Of a DNA stretch of 15,403 nt, positions 11,905-15,403 are shown piece after piece. A model generated the notes under the pieces. The model was not told where the DNA came from. It did no database searches and was given only the letters and a program-made list of their open reading frames with translations. The first letter of the stretch is position 1, and the number at the start of each line of letters is the position of its first letter. Source of the DNA: Rikenellaceae bacterium (lineage in GTDB: Bacteria > Bacteroidota > Bacteroidia > Bacteroidales > UBA932). A program made the translations under genes and the position numbers. The stretch covers positions 1-15,403 of the forward strand of contig CAAGIL010000028.1 of the NCBI GenBank assembly GCA_900769905.1. The letters run 5' to 3'.

Positions 11905-14026
11905 TTTCCGTGCAGGTATCACACCTGTCCACAAAACAGTCAAGGGTGTTTTCCATCAGCATAGCAATGGTCATCGGCCCCACACCCCCGGGAACCGGTG
12001 TAATCCAGGAGGCCTTCAGGGCGGCGGAGCGGAAGTCCACGTCCCCGACGAGGCGGCCTTCGGCGTTCCTGTTCATACCCACGTCGATCACCACGGCACC
12101 GGGCTTTATCATATCCCCGGTCACAACGGCTTCCTTGCCCACGGCGACCACGAGTATGTCGGCGAGGCGGGTGACGGCACCGAGGTCCGGAGTGCGGGAG
12201 TGGGCTATGGTCACGGTGGCATTCTCATCGAGGAGGAGTTTTGCGACCGGCTTGCCCACGATGTTGCTGCGTCCCACGACCACGGCGTGCTTGCCGGCAA
12301 TCTGCGTACCGGTGCTCCTGATGAGCTCGATAATCCCCTTCGGGGTGCAAGGCTTGATGCAGGCATCCCCCAGCCAGAGCGAGCCCACGTTCAGGATATG
12401 GAAGGCATCCACATCCTTGGACTTGTCTATGGCATAAATGACCTTGGTCTCGTCAATATGCTTGGGGAGAGGCAGTTGCACGAGTATTCCGTCCACGGAG
12501 GCATCCTTGTTCAGGGCATCGATATGAGCGAGCAGCTCGGCTTCGCTTGTGCTCTCAGGCAGTTCCACGAGGCGCGAATCCATACCCACGTACGCGGCCG
12601 TCTTCACCTTGTTGCGGACGTACACCTGGCTCGCAGGGTTCTCGCCCACGATTACCACGGTAAGCGAAGGCTTGCGCCCGAAACGCTTTTCGAGCACCTG
12701 CACCCTGGCCTTCACGGACTGCTTCACGGCCTCGGCAACGGCCTTGCCGTCGATGATGCGGCCTCCGCCGTTCTCCAGCGCCCAGTGGGCTATGTCCCTG
12801 CGATAGAAGAGATTGTCGCACTTGATCTGTTCAATCTGCGCATACACCCTGTCTGCCGCTTCGGCAATGCTGCGGCCTTCGCAGACCAGCATCATCACCC
12901 TTCCGCCAGCGGTGACGAGCTTTCCGTCCCTGAGGGCAGTGCCCATATGGTAGATTTTCGCCTCCACGGACTCGCATCCCTCGATGGGCGCACCCTTGTC
13001 GTAAGTTCCCGGATAGCCCCTGGATGCAAGCACCACGCCCATGGTCACGGCCTGTTTCCACTTCAGCGGCTGAGGCTCGCGGGAAAGCGCCACGGACTCG
13101 AACATATCGTAGATGTCGCTCTCCAGAAGAGGCAGGACAACTTCGGTCTCGGGATCCCCGAAACGGGCGTTGAATTCTATGACCTTTATTCCCTGAGGCG
13201 TCTTCATAAGGCCGCCGTAGAGTACTCCGCTCAGAGGACAACCCTCCTTGCACATTGCGGCAGCCGTAGCCTTCATTATCTTTTCGTAGGCGTAGTCCCA
13301 GTCTCCCCCTTCGATGAACGGAAGTCCGGTGTAGGCACCCATACCTCCGGTATTCGGGCCCTCGTCGCCGTCGAAGGCGCGCTTGTGGTCCTGGGAAAGC
13401 GGCATAGGATATACCTTCTCTCCATCCACGAAGCACATGAAGGAGAACTCGGGTCCAGTGAGGAAATCCTCGACCACTACCCTGCCCTCGCCGAAGCCTC
13501 CGTCGAGCAGCATCATCTTCAGAGCCTGCTCAGCCTCCCTGAGGTCGGCGGCAATCACCACTCCCTTGCCTGCGGCTAGCCCGTCATATTTGAGCACTGC
13601 CGGGAAAGGCCGGGAGCTGACATAGGCCAGGGCCTCGTCATAGGAGCTGAAGGCCCTGTAGCCGGCGGTAGGAATGTCGTATTTGAGCATCAGCTGCTTG
13701 GCGAACTCCTTGCTGCTCTCTATGCGGGTCGCGGCAAGACTGTGGCCGAAGATGGCCAGGCCCGCAGCCCTGAACTCGTCCACTATTCCCCTTGCAAGGG
13801 AAGCCTCAGGGCCAACTACCGTGAGGTCCACTCCCTCCTTAAGGGCAAATTCCTTAAGTGCCTGGACATCAGTATCCTTGATTGGCACATTCTCGGCCTG
13901 GAGTCCTATTCCCGCATTGCCCGGGGCGCAGAAAATCCTTGCCACCTGAGGGGAACGGGAGAGGGCATCCACTATGGCGTGGCAGCGTCCGCCGCCTCCG
14001 ACAACCAAAACTTTTTTCCCTTCCAT
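11897..14026 (-). CDS. purD-folD: PurD-FolD fusion: phosphoribosylamine-glycine ligase + methylene-THF dehydrogenase/cyclohydrolase
   Basis: One uninterrupted 709-residue frame holds two complete enzymes. Residues 1-417 are PurD (GAR synthetase), an ATP-grasp ligase joining glycine to phosphoribosylamine. It has LKYDGLAAGKG (145-155, Lys146 and Lys154), VEDFLTG (185-191), QDHKRAFDGDEGPNTGGMG (212-230) and EFNARFGDPE (284-293), and ends in YRRDIAHWAL. After about four residues (ENGG), FolD starts at GRIIDGKAV. It has YVRNK (Tyr469, Lys473), DGILVQLPLP (512-521), GRSNIVGKP (585-593) and ITPVPGGVGPMT (675-686). FolD interconverts 5,10-methylene- and 10-formyl-THF with NAD(P). No ATG, GTG or TTG sits at the junction, so separate translation of FolD is unlikely. 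Odd residues: GGREHA of PurD is GGRCHA (Cys15), FGP[TS] is FGHS, and KDVDGFHP of FolD is KDVDAFHI. It starts 4 nt after purH and overlaps the transporter gene by 8 nt. Confidence 0.95.
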   Translation of the reverse strand: MEGKKVLVVGGGGRCHAIVDALSRSPQVARIFCAPGNAGIGLQAENVPIKDTDVQALKEFALKEGVDLTVVGPEASLARGIVDEFRAAGLAIFGHSLAATRIESSKEFAKQLMLKYDIPTAGYRAFSSYDEALAYVSSRPFPAVLKYDGLAAGKGVVIAADLREAEQALKMMLLDGGFGEGRVVVEDFLTGPEFSFMCFVDGEKVYPMPLSQDHKRAFDGDEGPNTGGMGAYTGLPFIEGGDWDYAYEKIMKATAAAMCKEGCPLSGVLYGGLMKTPQGIKVIEFNARFGDPETEVVLPLLESDIYDMFESVALSREPQPLKWKQAVTMGVVLASRGYPGTYDKGAPIEGCESVEAKIYHMGTALRDGKLVTAGGRVMMLVCEGRSIAEAADRVYAQIEQIKCDNLFYRRDIAHWALENGGGRIIDGKAVAEAVKQSVKARVQVLEKRFGRKPSLTVVIVGENPASQVYVRNKVKTAAYVGMDSRLVELPESTSEAELLAHIDALNKDASVDGILVQLPLPKHIDETKVIYAIDKSKDVDAFHILNVGSLWLGDACIKPCTPKGIIELIRSTGTQIAGKHAVVVGRSNIVGKPVAKLLLDENATVTIAHSRTPDLGAVTRLADILVVAVGKEAVVTGDMIKPGAVVIDVGMNRNAEGRLVGDVDFRSAALKASWITPVPGGVGPMTIAMLMENTLDCFVDRCDTCTENV

Positions 14027-14030
14027 AGCA

Positions 14031-15403
14031 TCAATGTTTGAAATGCCTTACTCCGGTGAAGAGCATGGTGATTCCAAGCTCGTTGGCCTTGGCTATGGCA
14101 TCGGCGTCCCTGATGCTTCCGCCAGGCTGCACAATTGCACTCACGCCGTAACTAGCGGCGAGAGCAACCGTGTCGTCAAACGGCAGGAAGCCGTCGGAAG
14201 CGAGCACCAGGCCTTCGGTAAGACCTGCAGCCTGAGCCTCCTTGAGGGCAATCTCGGCCGAACCGACCCTGTTGGTCTGGCCTGCACCTATTCCGGCGGT
14301 GCGGCAGCCCTTCACAACTGCTATTGCGTTGGATTTCACGTGCTTGACTATCTTCCATCCGAAATCGAGATCCTTCATCAAAGCCTCGTCCGGACGCTTC
14401 TCCGTTACGCACATATCGGCGCTGAGTTCCTCCACGCTGGTGTCGAGGCTCTGGGCAAGCATTCCTCCGTTCACGCTGATATACTGCATCGAATCCCTGG
14501 AACTTGCGCTCATATCCACCTCCAGGAGCCTGAGGTTCTTCTTGGTGGAGAGTATCTCCAGGGCCTCAGGGGTGAAGGAAGGAGCGATGACAATCTCAAG
14601 GAAAATCGGCTTCATTCCGGCTGCCACTTCGGCGGTAAGTTCGCGGTTCACCGCAACTATGCCTCCGTAGATGCTCACCTTGTCAGCCTCGTAAGCCTCC
14701 TTCCAGGCCTGCTCTATGGTAGGAGCCACGGCCGCCCCGCAAGGATTCATATGCTTGAGGGCCACGCAGAAAGGCTCAGAGAAGTCGCGCACCACGTTGA
14801 GGGCCGCATTGGCATCCTGGATATTGTTGTAGGACAACTCCTTGCCCTGAAGCTGACGGGCGAAGGCGAGGGAGAACGGAGACTTCTCGGTGGCGGCATA
14901 GAACTTCGCCTGCTGGTGAGGGTTCTCGCCGTAGCGCAGAGGCTGCTTGAGGTCATATTCGAGGAAGAGCTTCTCGTTGAGCCCTGCCTGCCTGCGCATA
15001 TATGTGGCTATGCACATATCGTATTCGGCAGTGTGGGTATAAGCCTTTGCCGAGAGCTTCAGACGGGTGTCGTCGGAAGTGCAGCCGCCTGCCCTGAGTT
15101 CTTCAAGCACAGTGTCATAGTCGGCAGGATCGCAGACTATGGTGACATCCTTCCAGTTCTTGGCGGCGCTGCGCACCATGGAAGGACCGCCTATGTCTAT
15201 ATTTTCAATGGCATCGGCCATACTTACGCCTTCCTTTGCTATGGTCTGGCGGAAAGGATAAAGGTTCACGCATACGAGATCTATGGTTTCGATGCCCTGC
15301 TCGGCGAGGGTGGCCATATGCTCGGGAAGTTCGCGGCGTGCAAGTATGCCTCCGTGCACCTTCGGATGCAGGGTCTTCACCCTGCCGTCGAGGATTTCAG
15401 AGA
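14031..15403 (-). CDS. purH: Bifunctional AICAR transformylase / IMP cyclohydrolase (5'-truncated by window edge)
   Basis: PurH formylates AICAR with 10-formyl-THF and closes the ring to IMP, the last two steps of purine synthesis. About 456 residues are visible; compared with the usual 510-530, some 60 N-terminal residues lie beyond the window. The frame continues to the edge as SEILDGR before VKTLHPKVHGGILARR, so the GTG at 15380 is an internal valine and not a start. The IMP cyclohydrolase segment is followed by the transformylase domain: RYGENPHQQAKFY, and VALKHMNPCGAAVAP with the catalytic Lys-His pair. QPGGSIRDADAI and the C-terminal GVRHFKH complete it. It is the first visible gene of the purH / purD-folD / transporter operon; the stop TGA (14031-14033) is only 4 nt before the purD-folD ATG. 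Confidence 0.97.
   Translation of the reverse strand, partial: SEILDGRVKTLHPKVHGGILARRELPEHMATLAEQGIETIDLVCVNLYPFRQTIAKEGVSMADAIENIDIGGPSMVRSAAKNWKDVTIVCDPADYDTVLEELRAGGCTSDDTRLKLSAKAYTHTAEYDMCIATYMRRQAGLNEKLFLEYDLKQPLRYGENPHQQAKFYAATEKSPFSLAFARQLQGKELSYNNIQDANAALNVVRDFSEPFCVALKHMNPCGAAVAPTIEQAWKEAYEADKVSIYGGIVAVNRELTAEVAAGMKPIFLEIVIAPSFTPEALEILSTKKNLRLLEVDMSASSRDSMQYISVNGGMLAQSLDTSVEELSADMCVTEKRPDEALMKDLDFGWKIVKHVKSNAIAVVKGCRTAGIGAGQTNRVGSAEIALKEAQAAGLTEGLVLASDGFLPFDDTVALAASYGVSAIVQPGGSIRDADAIAKANELGITMLFTGVRHFKH

Noticed and set aside
11905..11943. Upstream ATG of the transporter gene
   Set aside because: It would add 13 residues and overlap purD-folD by 47 nt; the ATG at 11904 gives the short 8-nt overlap seen also at guaB/guaA.
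11867..13579. Long plus-strand open frame (570 codons) opposite purD-folD
   Set aside because: It is antisense to an enzyme with conserved motifs throughout. GC-rich codon bias of the real gene removes stop codons from the opposite strand. The translation is His/Gly/Arg-rich with no recognisable domain.
15378..15380. GTG as the start of purH
   Set aside because: It is the valine of the conserved DGRVKTLHPKVHGG segment, and the frame continues to the window edge, so purH is truncated.
1..15403. CRISPR arrays, insertion sequences, prophage or attachment sites
   Set aside because: No array-like repeats, transposase, integrase or terminal inverted repeats are visible. The tRNA genes show no partial duplicate in the window that would mark an integration site.

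Overview
The window looks like chromosomal DNA from a Bacteroidales-type member of the Bacteroidota with GC-rich genes and AT-rich gaps. The reasons are: several promoters of the Bacteroidota form (TTTG at about -33, TAnnTTTG at about -7); A/T-rich start regions without clear Shine-Dalgarno sequences; a tricorn-like S41 peptidase; and the family resemblance of GltB, DnaK, GuaA and GuaB. An Alistipes/Rikenellaceae-like genome would fit the base composition, but I cannot fix the genus. Gene content is core metabolism. I see no phage, transposon or CRISPR array.

Layout. Bases 1-284 hold the 3' end of an S41 (tricorn-like) peptidase on the plus strand. Everything else is on the minus strand. gltB (285-4748) converges on the peptidase with no base between the two stop codons. 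Upstream of gltB lie tRNA-Leu(TAG), a small Cys-rich lipoprotein gene with its own terminator, and a tandem pair of tRNA-Lys genes (CTT and TTT) with promoter and terminator. Next come dnaK (5761-7674), then guaA and guaB (overlapping by 8 nt, one strong promoter). Last is a purine operon read as purH (cut by the window edge), a purD-folD fusion, and a BASS-type transporter that overlaps the fusion gene by 8 nt. No gene-free stretch exceeds 300 bases; the largest gaps (about 150-190 nt around 5263-5448, 5614-5760 and 7675-7862) hold the promoters, terminators and repeats listed.

How the genes work together. PurD makes glycinamide ribonucleotide, and PurH performs the last two steps to IMP. 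FolD interconverts 5,10-methylene-, 5,10-methenyl- and 10-formyl-tetrahydrofolate; 10-formyl-THF is the one-carbon donor for PurH and for PurN, the enzyme right after PurD. GuaB and GuaA then turn IMP into XMP and GMP. The region therefore joins late purine synthesis, its folate cofactor supply and the guanine branch. GltB and GuaA both use the amide of glutamine, but that is a loose link.

The most unusual item is the single 709-residue frame (11897-14026) encoding an intact PurD followed almost without linker by an intact FolD. Other points of interest are a collagen-like Gly-Pro-Gln tail replacing the usual acidic end of DnaK, a Cys-rich lipoprotein with three CxxC motifs, a palindrome over the -33 box of a likely dnaK promoter, a gltB without an adjacent gltD, and a near-perfect 13-bp inverted repeat spanning the two abutting stop codons at 284/285.
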